DNA of 64,000 bases from Formicincola oecophyllae (lineage in GTDB: Bacteria > Pseudomonadota > Alphaproteobacteria > Acetobacterales > Acetobacteraceae). The translations under genes and the position numbers were made by a program. Shown here piece by piece: positions 23,234-32,252 of this stretch; the first letter of the stretch is position 1, and every line of letters begins with the position of its first letter. The notes beneath the pieces were generated by a model that saw only the letters and a list, made by a program, of their open reading frames with translations, was not told the origin of the DNA and did not search any database. Location of the stretch: NCBI RefSeq assembly GCF_006542395.2, contig NZ_CP038231.1:1-64000 (forward strand), in the 5' to 3' direction.

Positions 23234-24466
23234 ATGGCCCCGCCCCCCCCCTTCGCCATTCCTTTGAGACAAGCGGGCCTTGCTATTCTGGGCACGGTTT
23301 TCCTGGCCCATGCCAGCGCAGCCATGGCCGCAGCCCCTGGTGCGGGCGCCACCACCCAGGCTGCACCCACAGCGCCAGACCCCTTGGCTGATGAACGGCA
23401 GGACCAACAGCAGGCCCAACATATGGTGCGCCAAGCCGTTGCGGCTGAAAACAGGGCTGACGCTGCAGGGGAGGGCCCTGAGAGTCTCTCCCCAGATGCT
23501 GTGTCTGACAGCGATCAAGGCCTGTGGTCAGAGGCCGCCACAACGCCAGATGACACCCTGGGGGCTGACACCACGTCAACTGACGAAGGCGCAGATTCAG
23601 CGCAGACATTGGTCGGGCTTACCGGCAATGCCATCCAGCCCACCCTTGCTGATGAAGGCGCTGTGCCCACAGCAGCGCTGCCAGCAGCGCCTATAGGGGA
23701 CCAGGGTGCTTCCACTGAGCCAGACACCACAGAAGCTGAGGCTGCAGGCGCTGATGTGGATGAAGACGGCACGCCAGCGCCAGCTTCCCCAGACACCTCT
23801 ACAGCGCTGGGGCCCAAGGCCTCCTCACTGCCCCAGCAACCGGTGGAGACCCCCGCAACGGATGCTTCAGACAGCCCCGTGCCCCTCAACCAAATCACCC
23901 CGCCGCCTGAAGTCACCACACCAGCCCCCCAGCCTGGCCACAGCCAAGGCAGCGCAAGCTCAGGTCCGAACCAACCCAAGGCCAGAAACATGGCCAGCAG
24001 GAACGTGGCCAAAAGCCCGCGCTACGCGCCAGCACGCCCTAAGGCTAGGCATGGGGGCGACAACATGAACAGCGCTGCCCTTTCCATCATCAGCCTGGAA
24101 CAGAACAGCACTGTGCCCATCCCACCTGACAAGCGCACAGTGGTGCAGAGCGCAGCCCATGACGGCCTTTCTGAAACGCGCAGGGAGAGGGAGCGTGAAC
24201 GCCTGCGCCAGCGGGAGAGGGAGCAGCGCGAACGCGCCCACGGCCATGTTCAAATGCGCCGCCACGAACCTACCCTGCGCCCCTTGCCCGCAACGGCCCT
24301 GCACCCCACCCTGCCTGGATTGGATAGTCCAGCGCTGGCCACGCCTGGGGGGATTCGCAACACGCTGCCGCGCCTGCCAGGCACGGCCAATCCGCTTAAC
24401 CGGGGCCTCAACCCCAGCCTGCAGCCCAGGGCGGGCCTTGGCGGGCGCAGCTTGCACCACCCCTGA
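23234..24466 (+). CDS. Exported low-complexity protein, hypothetical
   Basis: 410 residues. LRQAGLAILGTVFLAHASAAMA is a clear signal peptide. The mature part is first acidic and Ala/Thr/Asp-rich (~50-200), then Pro-rich, then strongly charged with an RRERERERLRQREREQRERA repeat (~318-337), and last a Pro/Leu/Arg tail. It looks disordered, perhaps bridging cell envelope and nucleic acid or peptidoglycan. No family is recognised. It is divergent from the beta-barrel gene across a 200-bp gap with an AT-rich centre near 23110-23145. Confidence 0.55.
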   Translation: MAPPPPFAIPLRQAGLAILGTVFLAHASAAMAAAPGAGATTQAAPTAPDPLADERQDQQQAQHMVRQAVAAENRADAAGEGPESLSPDAVSDSDQGLWSEAATTPDDTLGADTTSTDEGADSAQTLVGLTGNAIQPTLADEGAVPTAALPAAPIGDQGASTEPDTTEAEAAGADVDEDGTPAPASPDTSTALGPKASSLPQQPVETPATDASDSPVPLNQITPPPEVTTPAPQPGHSQGSASSGPNQPKARNMASRNVAKSPRYAPARPKARHGGDNMNSAALSIISLEQNSTVPIPPDKRTVVQSAAHDGLSETRRERERERLRQREREQRERAHGHVQMRRHEPTLRPLPATALHPTLPGLDSPALATPGGIRNTLPRLPGTANPLNRGLNPSLQPRAGLGGRSLHHP

Positions 24467-24731
24467 TTGGCCCCAGCTAGCGCCGCCCAAAGGTCAACGT
24501 TCAACCTATGCTCCACCAGGGTTCAGCAAAAGTCATTAAGCTGCCCAGGGGTTGCAACTTTGCCCCAATGCGCCAAACTCAACCTTATGGCGCCGTTGAG
24601 GCGCGCAACATGATGGCCAGCTCCCGTGAAGCTGGGCACCACGCCAAAACACCCCAACCCACCAGCCAAACTGCCTAAAGCGGCAGCGCGCAGGCTGGCC
24701 AACACCGGCACCAGCCGGGTGAGGACCCTTT

Positions 24732-25853
24732 ATGGCAACGTTGTTCGACCCTGTGGAGATCGGCTCCATCTCCTGCCAGAACCGCATTTTCATGGCCCCC
24801 CTGACCAGGGCGCGCGGCACGCGCGATGGCCTCGCCACCCCCATTATGGTGGATTACTACGCCCAGCGCGCTAGCGCTGGGCTTATCATCTCTGAAGCCA
24901 TCGCTGTGGACAGGCAGGGCTACGGCTGGCTCAACACCACAGGATTGTGGAACGAGCACCAGGTGGATTCCTGGAAGCCTGTCGTGAAGGCCGTCCATGA
25001 CCGTGGTGGCAAGATCGTTGCCCAGCTTTGGCACATGGGGCGCATGGGCTACCACACCATTTCTGGCGAGCCGACCGTTTCCTGCTCCCCCACCACCCCG
25101 CCGGGCTTCGCCCATCAGGCTACTGGCAAAGTGCCTTACGACCAGGCCAAGGAACTGACGATTCCTGAAATCAAGGCCATCGTGAAGGATTTCGGCCTGG
25201 CCGCCCGCCACGCTATTGAAGCTGGCTTTGACGGCGTGCAGATCCATGGCGCCAACGGCTATTTGATTGACCAGTTCTTGCGTGATTCAACCAACCTCCG
25301 CAAGGATGAGTACGGCGGAAGCCCTGAAAACCGCATCCGCTTCCTGCGTGAGGTGACTGAATCCGTCATCGCCGCCATCGGCAAGGAGCGCACAGGCGTG
25401 CGCCTGTCGCCGAATGGGGAGATCCAGGGCTGCGTGGACAGCGACCCGGCCAAGGTCTTCATTCCAGCTGCAGCCATGCTTCAGGAACTTGGCGTGGCCT
25501 GGATTGGCCTGCGTGAGGCGCGCCCTGGCGACACGTTCGACATGGCCCCCCCCACTGACCAGCCTCCCCTTTCGCCTGAAATCCGCAAGGTCTTCCATGG
25601 CAAGCTGGTGCTCAACGGCGACTACACGCTGGAAGAGGCTGAAAAGGCCGTCCAGGGTGGCGCTGCAGACGCCATCTCCTGGGGGCGCTTGTGGATCACC
25701 AACCCGGATTTGGTGGCGCGCTTCAAAAACCACCTGAAGCTGGAAACAGCGCAGGAGCCCACCATCTGGTACGCTGCCTACACCACCGACAAAGCGCGTG
25801 GCTACACGGACTACCCCTTGGCTGACGGCAAACCAGCCCAGCCCCAGCCCTGA
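24732..25853 (+). CDS. Old Yellow Enzyme family ene-reductase
   Basis: FMN-dependent NAD(P)H:flavin oxidoreductase that reduces activated C=C bonds or nitro compounds. The 373-residue TIM barrel begins LFDPVEIGSISCQNRIFMAPL and holds the substrate-binding HGANGYLIDQFL (~173-184) and the FMN phosphate site near GAADAISWGRLW (~312-323). The His-Gly-Ala-Asn motif places it in the classical NemA/OYE group. GAGG lies 7 nt upstream of the ATG, and a strong terminator follows. It is monocistronic. Confidence 0.92.
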   Translation: MATLFDPVEIGSISCQNRIFMAPLTRARGTRDGLATPIMVDYYAQRASAGLIISEAIAVDRQGYGWLNTTGLWNEHQVDSWKPVVKAVHDRGGKIVAQLWHMGRMGYHTISGEPTVSCSPTTPPGFAHQATGKVPYDQAKELTIPEIKAIVKDFGLAARHAIEAGFDGVQIHGANGYLIDQFLRDSTNLRKDEYGGSPENRIRFLREVTESVIAAIGKERTGVRLSPNGEIQGCVDSDPAKVFIPAAAMLQELGVAWIGLREARPGDTFDMAPPTDQPPLSPEIRKVFHGKLVLNGDYTLEEAEKAVQGGAADAISWGRLWITNPDLVARFKNHLKLETAQEPTIWYAAYTTDKARGYTDYPLADGKPAQPQP

Positions 25854-25910
25854 CCAGGCGGGGGAGGGTCCGCGCAGGGCCCTCCCTTAGGGAAGCTTGA
25901 AGGTTAAAAG

Positions 25911-25940
25911 GGCCACCCTCGGCAAGGGGTGGCCTTTTTT
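25911..25940 (+). terminator. Rho-independent terminator of the ene-reductase gene
   Basis: GGCCACCC and GGGTGGCC form a perfect 8-bp stem with an 8-nt loop, followed by TTTTTT, 57 bp after the stop codon. Confidence 0.9.
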
Positions 25941-26027
25941 GCGCGCGCTTTGGGTGTGTAACGCCCTCTGCTTGCGCCCACACCAGACCGGACCACCAAA
26001 GGAATGGAACAAAAAAGACCCTGAACC

Positions 26028-26660
26028 ATGACGCCCATCCAGCTTTCCCTCCTGGCCTATGCCGCCACTGCGATGCTTCTTATCATGACGCCAGGATTAG
26101 ACACGGTGATGACCGTGCGCGCCGCCACAAGCCAGGGGCACAGGGCTGGTTTCGGTGTGGTGGCTGGGGTGACTATAGGCTGCATCCTGTGGGGTTTGGC
26201 CGCTGCCTTGGGGGTAACGGCCCTTCTAACCACATCCAAGCTGGCGTTCATGGCGTTGAAGGTGGCGGGCGCCCTTTACCTGGGTTGGATGGGGTGCAAC
26301 CTCATCCTGAAGCCACGTGACAACTTGCTGGCTGAAAAGGGCCCTCCACGCGGGGGCGGTTTCAAAGGGGGGTTCAGGAAAGGCCTCATGACCAACCTCC
26401 TCAACCCCAAGGTGGGGCTGTTCGTCATGACCTTCCTGCCGCAGTTCATCCCAGCTGGCGCTAACCCTTTGCGCCACACCCTCATCCTGGTGGCCATCCT
26501 TGCAACGCTGAGCTGCTTGTGGCTGTGCCTGCTTGTCAGCCTGTGCGTCCCACTGGGGCGGTTGATGGCCAAGCCCGCTGTCGTGCGCGTTTTCGACCGC
26601 TTGGCAGGCATTGTGTTCCTGGCATTCGGCTTCAAGCTGCTTGGCGCCCAAGCCCACTAA
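26028..26660 (+). CDS. LysE/RhtB-family amino-acid exporter
   Basis: A 210-residue inner-membrane protein with about six segments. MTPGLDTVMTVRAATSQGHR (~20-39) and VAGALYLGWMGCNLI (~82-96) are family signatures, as is the GLMTNLLNPKVGLFVMTFLP stretch (~119-138). It exports an amino acid such as threonine, homoserine or lysine; which one cannot be told. It stands alone between two terminators. Confidence 0.88.
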   Translation: MTPIQLSLLAYAATAMLLIMTPGLDTVMTVRAATSQGHRAGFGVVAGVTIGCILWGLAAALGVTALLTTSKLAFMALKVAGALYLGWMGCNLILKPRDNLLAEKGPPRGGGFKGGFRKGLMTNLLNPKVGLFVMTFLPQFIPAGANPLRHTLILVAILATLSCLWLCLLVSLCVPLGRLMAKPAVVRVFDRLAGIVFLAFGFKLLGAQAH

Positions 26661-26685
26661 GGCTGGCCCAGCAAGCCCTGCCCAA

Positions 26686-26719
26686 CAAAAAACCCTCCCA
26701 AGCCTAAAGGCAGGGAGGG
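26686..26719 (-). terminator. Rho-independent terminator of the DUF333 lipoprotein gene
   Basis: On the minus strand CCCTCCC and GGGAGGG (13-nt loop) are followed by a run of Ts (A-run 26686-26692 on the plus strand). It lies 51 bp beyond the lipoprotein stop codon and also separates it from the convergent exporter gene. Confidence 0.85.
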
Positions 26720-26770
26720 CCTGGGAACAGCCATCAGGGCTGGCTTTTGAAAGCCGCCCTGGGCCTAGGC

Positions 26771-27130
26771 TCAGTTCAAGCCAGCGCTTTTCTGGGCAGG
26801 CTGGGCTGCTTCCATCTGGGCGGCTTCCTGGGCGTGGGCACGGAAATAGGTCCACTCATCCACCACCTGGCCGTCAGGCAGGTGGCACATGCCAACCGTT
26901 CCCTGCCCGCTCTGCACCATGACAACTTGACCGCCCTTTTTGCCGCAGAACACGCTGGCGGGGTTGGCCATGCCGGCAGGGGCGTTTTGCGTGGCAGCTG
27001 GGGTGGCCTGGCTTTGTGCCTGGTCGTTCGCGTTGTCGGAATGGCAGGCGGCCAGCCCCAGTGAAAGCAACGCTGCAGCGCTGCAGGCGGAGGTACGGGC
27101 CAGGATGGTGGTCAGGAAAGACTGTGCCAT
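26771..27130 (-). CDS. DUF333-type lipoprotein
   Basis: A 119-residue lipoprotein. The signal sequence ends in the lipobox LAAC (Cys29). The core (NPASVFCGKKGGQVVMVQSG and CHLPDGQVVDEWTYFRAH) matches the small DUF333 family, annotated as putative hemolysins. The two conserved Cys are present. The function is unknown; it is probably anchored to the inner or outer membrane on the periplasmic side. Confidence 0.8.
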   Translation of the reverse strand: MAQSFLTTILARTSACSAAALLSLGLAACHSDNANDQAQSQATPAATQNAPAGMANPASVFCGKKGGQVVMVQSGQGTVGMCHLPDGQVVDEWTYFRAHAQEAAQMEAAQPAQKSAGLN

Positions 27131-27543
27131 GGGTGGGGACCTGTCATCATAATGAGGGATAGGGAAGGGGAAGGTAGAACCAGGTTCTGCCTAAAAGCGC
27201 TTGGCAACGCTTAGCGTGGCGCAACGCCCCTAGGGTGCGGAGGCCTGCGTGACCTTTGCGCGAACCTGGTTGGAAAACCTTATCCCCTTTTTGCCAGCGT
27301 ACAATGGCAAAACCATGGCCCCAGGGGCCTGGCGCCAAGGCCGTTTCAGGCTGGTTAGGCCGTTCCGCTTTGAATGGGAGGGGTTGAAGGCTGTGTTCAA
27401 GGCTGCCTTGCAGTGGGCGGGGCTTCACCCCTCTGGTGGCTTTGCCCTAAGTTGCGGCCCTTTTACCAAGCCCTGAACGCCAGGGCGCCGCACCATCCCC
27501 CTTGCGCCAGCAAGGTTGCCAGCCAGCATGGAAGGGACGCTTC
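27131..27543. other. Gene-free interval
   Basis: This 413-bp stretch between two divergently transcribed genes shows no supported gene, repeat or terminator. It should hold the promoters of the DUF333 lipoprotein and the EamA-type transporter, but no clear boxes were found. Confidence 0.4.
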
Positions 27544-28608
27544 ATGGCCCAGAACCGCTCCAGCCTGCCCACCAGCCCCCCACCGCCCCAGCCAAACTCA
27601 CCTGCAGCCACCCCTGACGCCAGCCATGAAACCACCATGGGCACCTTGCTAGCGCTGGGGGCGTTCGCTGCTTTCTCCATCAGTGATTTATATTCCAAGT
27701 TTCTAGCAGGGCACCTCAACGCGTTTGAGGTGGCCGCCTCAAGCGGGCTGTTTGGCTTGCCCCTGCTTTTCATCCTGAAAAAGCCCGGCCAAAGCTGGCG
27801 CGCCCTTTTCCCGGAGGGGCGGCAATGGCTTGTCTGGTGCCTGCGCGCGCTCGCCGTGTTCATCTCCACTGCACTCAGCGTGGAGGCCTTCATGCTGCTG
27901 CCCATGGCGGAGGCCATGGCGCTGATGTTCCTCTGCCCCTTCGCCACCAATGTCCTGGCCACCCTGTTCCTGCATGACCGCATCAAGCTGCGTTCATGGA
28001 TGGCCACGCTGGTAGGGTTTGTGGGGGTGCTGATGATCCTGCGCCCTGGCGTGCGCGCCATTGGCCTGGGGGAGCTGTGCGCGCTCGCTGTGGCGTTTGT
28101 CTTAGCGTTGAATGTCGTGACCTTCAGGGCTGGCGGCGGCAAAGCTGAAAGCCCCCTGACCAAGTTCAGCGCCACGGTGTTCGGCCCGCTGGTTGGCAAT
28201 GGGCTGCTCTGCCTGCCAGATTTCAAGCTGCCCCATGGCGCTGCTGTCTGGGGGGATTTGTTTGGCTACGGCTTTCTGATGGCTGTGGGGCAGCTTGGCA
28301 TCATGGCGGCGTCACGCCTCATCCCCTCTAACCGGATATCGCTTGCACAGTACAGCCAAATGCTGTGGACGGTGGGGTTCAGCCTGTTCATTTTCCACGA
28401 CCGCCTTGATAGCTGGACGGTGGCTGGCATTGTGGTGATTCTGCTTTCAGGCCTTCTGGAAGGGGTGGGGCGCAGGCGCCCACTGCCTGTGCTGCCGCCC
28501 GTGGCAACTGTGCCTGGCGCGCCAGCGCCAACCGTACTGGAGGAAGGCTGGGACCCATCCCCCACGCCAGAGGGGACCAACCAGGCAGACCTGACCCCAC
28601 CCAACTAA
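27544..28608 (+). CDS. EamA/DMT-family transporter
   Basis: A 354-residue, ten-segment drug/metabolite exporter. Two EamA halves are visible, each ending in a helix that closes at a putative YdcZ-like interface (AEAMALMFLCPFATNVLATL in the first, NRISLAQYSQMLWTVGFSLF in the second). The N-terminal 30 residues and C-terminal 45 are Pro-rich and cytoplasmic. ATG 27544 is used because GGAAGGGA precedes it, rather than the frame start at 27502. The substrate is unknown. Confidence 0.83.
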   Translation: MAQNRSSLPTSPPPPQPNSPAATPDASHETTMGTLLALGAFAAFSISDLYSKFLAGHLNAFEVAASSGLFGLPLLFILKKPGQSWRALFPEGRQWLVWCLRALAVFISTALSVEAFMLLPMAEAMALMFLCPFATNVLATLFLHDRIKLRSWMATLVGFVGVLMILRPGVRAIGLGELCALAVAFVLALNVVTFRAGGGKAESPLTKFSATVFGPLVGNGLLCLPDFKLPHGAAVWGDLFGYGFLMAVGQLGIMAASRLIPSNRISLAQYSQMLWTVGFSLFIFHDRLDSWTVAGIVVILLSGLLEGVGRRRPLPVLPPVATVPGAPAPTVLEEGWDPSPTPEGTNQADLTPPN

Positions 28609-28637
28609 AGAGGGCTGGCTGGGGTCAGAAATCCACG

Positions 28638-28874
28638 TCAGAAATCCACAATGGCCATGTGGTGACCTTGGTCGTCATCAGTGGGGATGATTTTTACCAC
28701 CACCCCCTTGGCGCCGGCGGGGGGGCGGCTGTAGCCGCTGTCTGGCACCGCTATGGTGGGGTAGCCATGGGGATTGGCTAACAAACGGCGCCCGTCTGTC
28801 GCGATTTCCACCTGCACCGTTTCACCAAGATGGGGGAACGTGGCTGGGTCGCCCAGTATCATGGTGTGCACCAT
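28638..28874 (-). CDS. Small protein of unknown function
   Basis: 78 residues, soluble, beta-rich in character (LGETVQVEIATDGRRLL, then GAKGVVVKIIPTDDD). A strong AGGAGG lies 6 nt before ATG 28874. GTG 28880 is also in frame but too close to that site. It converges with the EamA gene across 29 bp. No family is recognised. Confidence 0.6.
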   Translation of the reverse strand: MVHTMILGDPATFPHLGETVQVEIATDGRRLLANPHGYPTIAVPDSGYSRPPAGAKGVVVKIIPTDDDQGHHMAIVDF

Positions 28875-29110
28875 CAACACCTCCTATTGTTCAACCTTTA
28901 CAGGCGTAGGCGCGGTTTCAGGCGGAAATGGGGCTGCTGCGCCATGCTTGCGCATGGCAGCGTTGCCTGCTCCACCAACCTTTGAGGCGCCTGGGGCTAA
29001 GCGTGCCATGCTTTGGCATGGTGGTGAAACCATTCCAGCACGGCCAAGGCCACATGGCGCCGTTGTAACGGGCCGGCAAGGTAGGGCTGGTTAGGCAGGC
29101 TAGGTTGGTG

Positions 29111-29737
29111 TTAGTCCTCGTCCACCCATCCTTTGGGGGTAAGGACAAGTGTTTCCTCACCTTCAAGGCCTTCCTTGGCCTGATCTTCGAAGTCTGGCCA
29201 GTTGTCGCGCACATTGGCGTCCTCCGCCCAGGCGGCCGGGTGCTTGACCTTGTAGTGGAAGCGCACTTGTGAAACCGTCAGCCCCATAAGGTCGCTTGGC
29301 TGCGTGAAGCTGTCGATGGTCACATCGTCAAACCGCCCAGCGCACAGTTGGTTGGGGTCGAAGAACTGCTTAGGGTTGGAAGGCACGAAATAGTGGTTGC
29401 CCAGGGCCGTCAGATCATACTGGGTGCCTTTTTCAACCTGGCCTGTTTTATTGTTGAGCTTTTCCGCTGGCTTACTGGTAAGCAGCCCAGCATTGACCAA
29501 TGTGTCCGGGTCACGCTTCCAGCGTTCTTCAAAAACGGAAAAAGGCACCGTTTTGCCAGGCAAGCTGACGCAAAGCCCCGGCTGCTTGGCCAGCCACACC
29601 TTTAAAGCATGGGTGAAGTTGGCCTTGTCAGGTTTTTTAGCGTTGCACCCTGCAAGCCCCAGCGCCAAAGGCGCCATGAAGGCCGCCAAGGCAGCGTTGC
29701 GTAAAGCTGGTTTGAAGGGTCTGTGCCTGGTGGCCAT
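29111..29737 (-). CDS. Hypothetical lipoprotein
   Basis: A 208-residue protein with a signal sequence and lipobox LAGC (Cys31). The mature part starts KKPDKANFTHALKVWLAKQP and contains GTQYDLTALGNHYFVP and VRFHYKVKHPAAWAED. The fold is not recognised, though the arrangement is common among small alphaproteobacterial envelope lipoproteins. It is a single gene, followed downstream by a 230-bp interval with no gene. Confidence 0.65.
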   Translation of the reverse strand: MATRHRPFKPALRNAALAAFMAPLALGLAGCNAKKPDKANFTHALKVWLAKQPGLCVSLPGKTVPFSVFEERWKRDPDTLVNAGLLTSKPAEKLNNKTGQVEKGTQYDLTALGNHYFVPSNPKQFFDPNQLCAGRFDDVTIDSFTQPSDLMGLTVSQVRFHYKVKHPAAWAEDANVRDNWPDFEDQAKEGLEGEETLVLTPKGWVDED

Positions 29738-29979
29738 AAGCGCGCCGTGCCTTTCACATGCTGTTGCCCGGCTGTTGCCCAGGCCCCGTGGGGCGGGCTG
29801 CAGCGTGCCGCATCATTGCGGGATGTGAACAATCCAGCTGCCAGAATGAATGGCCTTGCGCCACTCTGCCCTGTCATGTGTGCCAGGCAACCCTACCCAG
29901 CAGGAGCTTTGGCCTGTTCCAAAGGCTGGCCGCATATCAGTGCAACGAACAGCAACCAAGCCCCAAAGGGGTGGGGTGG

Positions 29980-31125
29980 TTAGTTGGCGCCTGGCGGCGT
30001 TTTCTGCCCACCATGACCCTGTGCGCCTGTGTTTTTGTGCATGAAGGGAATATGGCGCAAGCGCCACAGCAGGCGCGGCAACCCCAGGAGGGGGTGGTTG
30101 CGTTCAAAGTCGCTGGCGGGGATGACCTGCCCTGTATGGCGGTGGATCTTCCACAGGATGTAGTCAACGCCTCCCCTGAAGGTGAACAGGGCCTTCAGCA
30201 AACGGCTGCCGTTGAGGACCTTCCCAGCCCGCATGATATGGCCCCATTGCTCCAGCGCAGCCTGGCGCTGTTCTGGGGCGGGAGTGGAAAGTTTGCCTTC
30301 ATGCAGCAGGCCCAAGGCCATCCAGGCCAGGAGGAGCATGTGCCCATAGCGCCCCACCTGCCCAGCCAGCAGGCTTGCGCTGCGGTCAGCCCCCTCCACG
30401 CGCAGTTCAGCTTTGTAGGTGTGGGCGTAAAGGTTACGCCAGAAAGCGGCCCAGTCCTGCGCGCTAAACCATTGCTGGGCCTGGCTTGGCGTTGGCAGGA
30501 TGAAGGCCCACCAGGCCGCCGTCAGAACAGCCTCACATAGGAGGGAGGCCACGCTGGCCGCGGCGGTTTCGCTTGGTGCCCAGACCAGGCGGCAAGGCTG
30601 GCTGAAACGCGCCCAAAGCGTGGTGTCCAGCGATGAGGGGCGGCAGCGCGCCCTGAAGTCATCCACCGTGATGACGGCGACCTTGGCGCGCAGGGGCTGG
30701 GCTGCGGGGTTGCCGAAGGTGCGGGCCTCAAAGGCGCTGTGCGGCTCCTCCCAATAATAGACGTTAGGGGGGAGCACGCGGGCTGCTTTGCGCTCCAGCG
30801 CGCTGCCAAGGAGGCCGTCTGTGCTTTCCACCACAACATAGAAGTCAAGCACGCCTGAGGGGTCCAGGGCTGGATCCGCTGCTGCGCCGGCACTTGGCCC
30901 AGGGGCTTGTGGGCGCGCCAGCGAACCGTAAAACAGAACCCCCACAGGTGGCTTGGGGAAGACCTCCACAATGCCTTGGGCGAAGGCCTTCAGCGCTGGT
31001 GGAACAGGCTGGGTGATTTCACGGCTGATTTCCTCGTACAGGCCAGCGCCAGCTGCCACCTGCGCATCAAGCGAGGTGTTGAAAGGCTTGGTCTCAAAAG
31101 GGGGCTTTGTGCTGTGGTCAGGCAT
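29980..31125 (-). CDS. Nucleotidyltransferase-fold protein, possibly Tam41-like, in a lipid locus
   Basis: 381 residues. FYGSLARP (65-72) followed by GVLDFYVVVES (91-101) has the GS...DxD-like layout of nucleotidyltransferases, and with LPPNVYYWE (~118-126) recalls the mitochondrial phosphatidate cytidylyltransferase Tam41. The similarity is seen by eye only. Its ATG overlaps the 3' end of the lipid kinase gene by 8 bp, so the two are translationally coupled. A step after lipid phosphorylation, such as activation of a phospho-lipid with a nucleotide, is the inference. It should be compared with the Caulobacter ceramide phosphoglycerate (cpg) genes. Confidence 0.55.
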   Translation of the reverse strand: MPDHSTKPPFETKPFNTSLDAQVAAGAGLYEEISREITQPVPPALKAFAQGIVEVFPKPPVGVLFYGSLARPQAPGPSAGAAADPALDPSGVLDFYVVVESTDGLLGSALERKAARVLPPNVYYWEEPHSAFEARTFGNPAAQPLRAKVAVITVDDFRARCRPSSLDTTLWARFSQPCRLVWAPSETAAASVASLLCEAVLTAAWWAFILPTPSQAQQWFSAQDWAAFWRNLYAHTYKAELRVEGADRSASLLAGQVGRYGHMLLLAWMALGLLHEGKLSTPAPEQRQAALEQWGHIMRAGKVLNGSRLLKALFTFRGGVDYILWKIHRHTGQVIPASDFERNHPLLGLPRLLWRLRHIPFMHKNTGAQGHGGQKTPPGAN

Positions 31126-32146
31126 GAAGGAACCGGAAAACTGGGCCGCGCTCCAGCGTCACGCGCTGGTCGGGGGGGGTGGGGAACACTTCGCCATCCA
31201 TGACGAAATCACTGTTGGTATGCATCTCAAGCGCTTGGTCTTCAATGCCGCTGACATAGTCGGCATGGGTGCGCAGCCATGCAGGTGCGCGCCCGCGCAA
31301 CAGGTTGTAGAGCACAGCCCCCATGCGGGCCGGAAAAGCACTGACATTGAGGAAATGGAAGCCATGGCGCCCATCCTGGCCCTCGCGCCAAAAAGGCCAG
31401 ATGCCGTAAGAGAGCTTCTCCAGCCCTGTGGCCAGGAACAGGAAGCTGTGGCCACGGCGCATGATGTCACGTTCCCTGGCTGCCCCCACCCCGCCCCCTT
31501 GCAGGGCTGGCCTGGTCCAGCGCAGGCTGTCGCCAGCCAGCCATTCTTGGCGGGAACGCTTGAAGAACAACCGCCCAATGCTGCTGGCCACCGTGAGGAC
31601 AACAGCCAAGTCATGGGGGGCGTAGCGCAGCATAGTGGGGGAGTGGGCAATGCGGATGGCGCGCGCGTAGCCTGCGCAGCCACCGAACATGCCCAGCACG
31701 GCGTGGCGTTCAGGCGCGCCAGGCCAGGTAAGGCGTATGGGCGCGCGCAGGCGGTAAGGGCAGGGACCGCCGTCTAGCAAGCGGTTGAGGGCCGCCACCC
31801 CACGCAGGCCAAAGCCAACGTCCTGGGCAATAAGGTTGGTGTTGCCTGAAGCCAGCACGGCGATGGCTGGCAGTTGGTCATGGGGCCAAACCTGCGCCAT
31901 AGCGGTGAGGCAACCGCTAATGGTGCCATCGCCACCATCAATCATAACGGTGTTGACGCCAGCCTCCTGCAAGGTGCGCATACGCGCCACCAGGGGCTTT
32001 TGGTCACGGGCTGAAAAGCAGAAACCGCCCAGGCGCTCTTGGGCGGCTTCCAGGAACTGGCCAGCCCCCTTCAAGTTCAGGCGGCTGTGGGGATTGTGGA
32101 TGAGGGCTGCGCGCACCGTGTCTCCATTCAAGTAAGGTTCCAGCAT
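31118..32146 (-). CDS. DAGK-type lipid kinase (diacylglycerol/ceramide kinase family)
   Basis: Phosphorylates a lipid hydroxyl. ALIHNPHSRLN (14-24), the nucleotide-binding MIDGGDGTISG (68-78), GSGNTNLIAQ-like ASGNTNLIAQD and a C-terminal DGEVFPTPP are diagnostic of the DAGK/sphingosine kinase catalytic domain. Caulobacter ceramide kinase belongs to the same superfamily, and the sphingoid-base operon in this window makes ceramide kinase a fair guess over diacylglycerol kinase. ATG 32146 is preferred to the TTG at 32167. It is divergent from the phosphoesterase gene across about 106 bp. Confidence 0.8.
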   Translation of the reverse strand: MLEPYLNGDTVRAALIHNPHSRLNLKGAGQFLEAAQERLGGFCFSARDQKPLVARMRTLQEAGVNTVMIDGGDGTISGCLTAMAQVWPHDQLPAIAVLASGNTNLIAQDVGFGLRGVAALNRLLDGGPCPYRLRAPIRLTWPGAPERHAVLGMFGGCAGYARAIRIAHSPTMLRYAPHDLAVVLTVASSIGRLFFKRSRQEWLAGDSLRWTRPALQGGGVGAARERDIMRRGHSFLFLATGLEKLSYGIWPFWREGQDGRHGFHFLNVSAFPARMGAVLYNLLRGRAPAWLRTHADYVSGIEDQALEMHTNSDFVMDGEVFPTPPDQRVTLERGPVFRFLHA

Positions 32147-32252
32147 GGCACGGTTTAATAAGAACAACAGGCAACGGTCCTATCTATGTTCACCGCTAGG
32201 CGCCCTCCCATAACATGGCTATGGTGCGCGAACCAGAAGGAACCCTGGAAGA

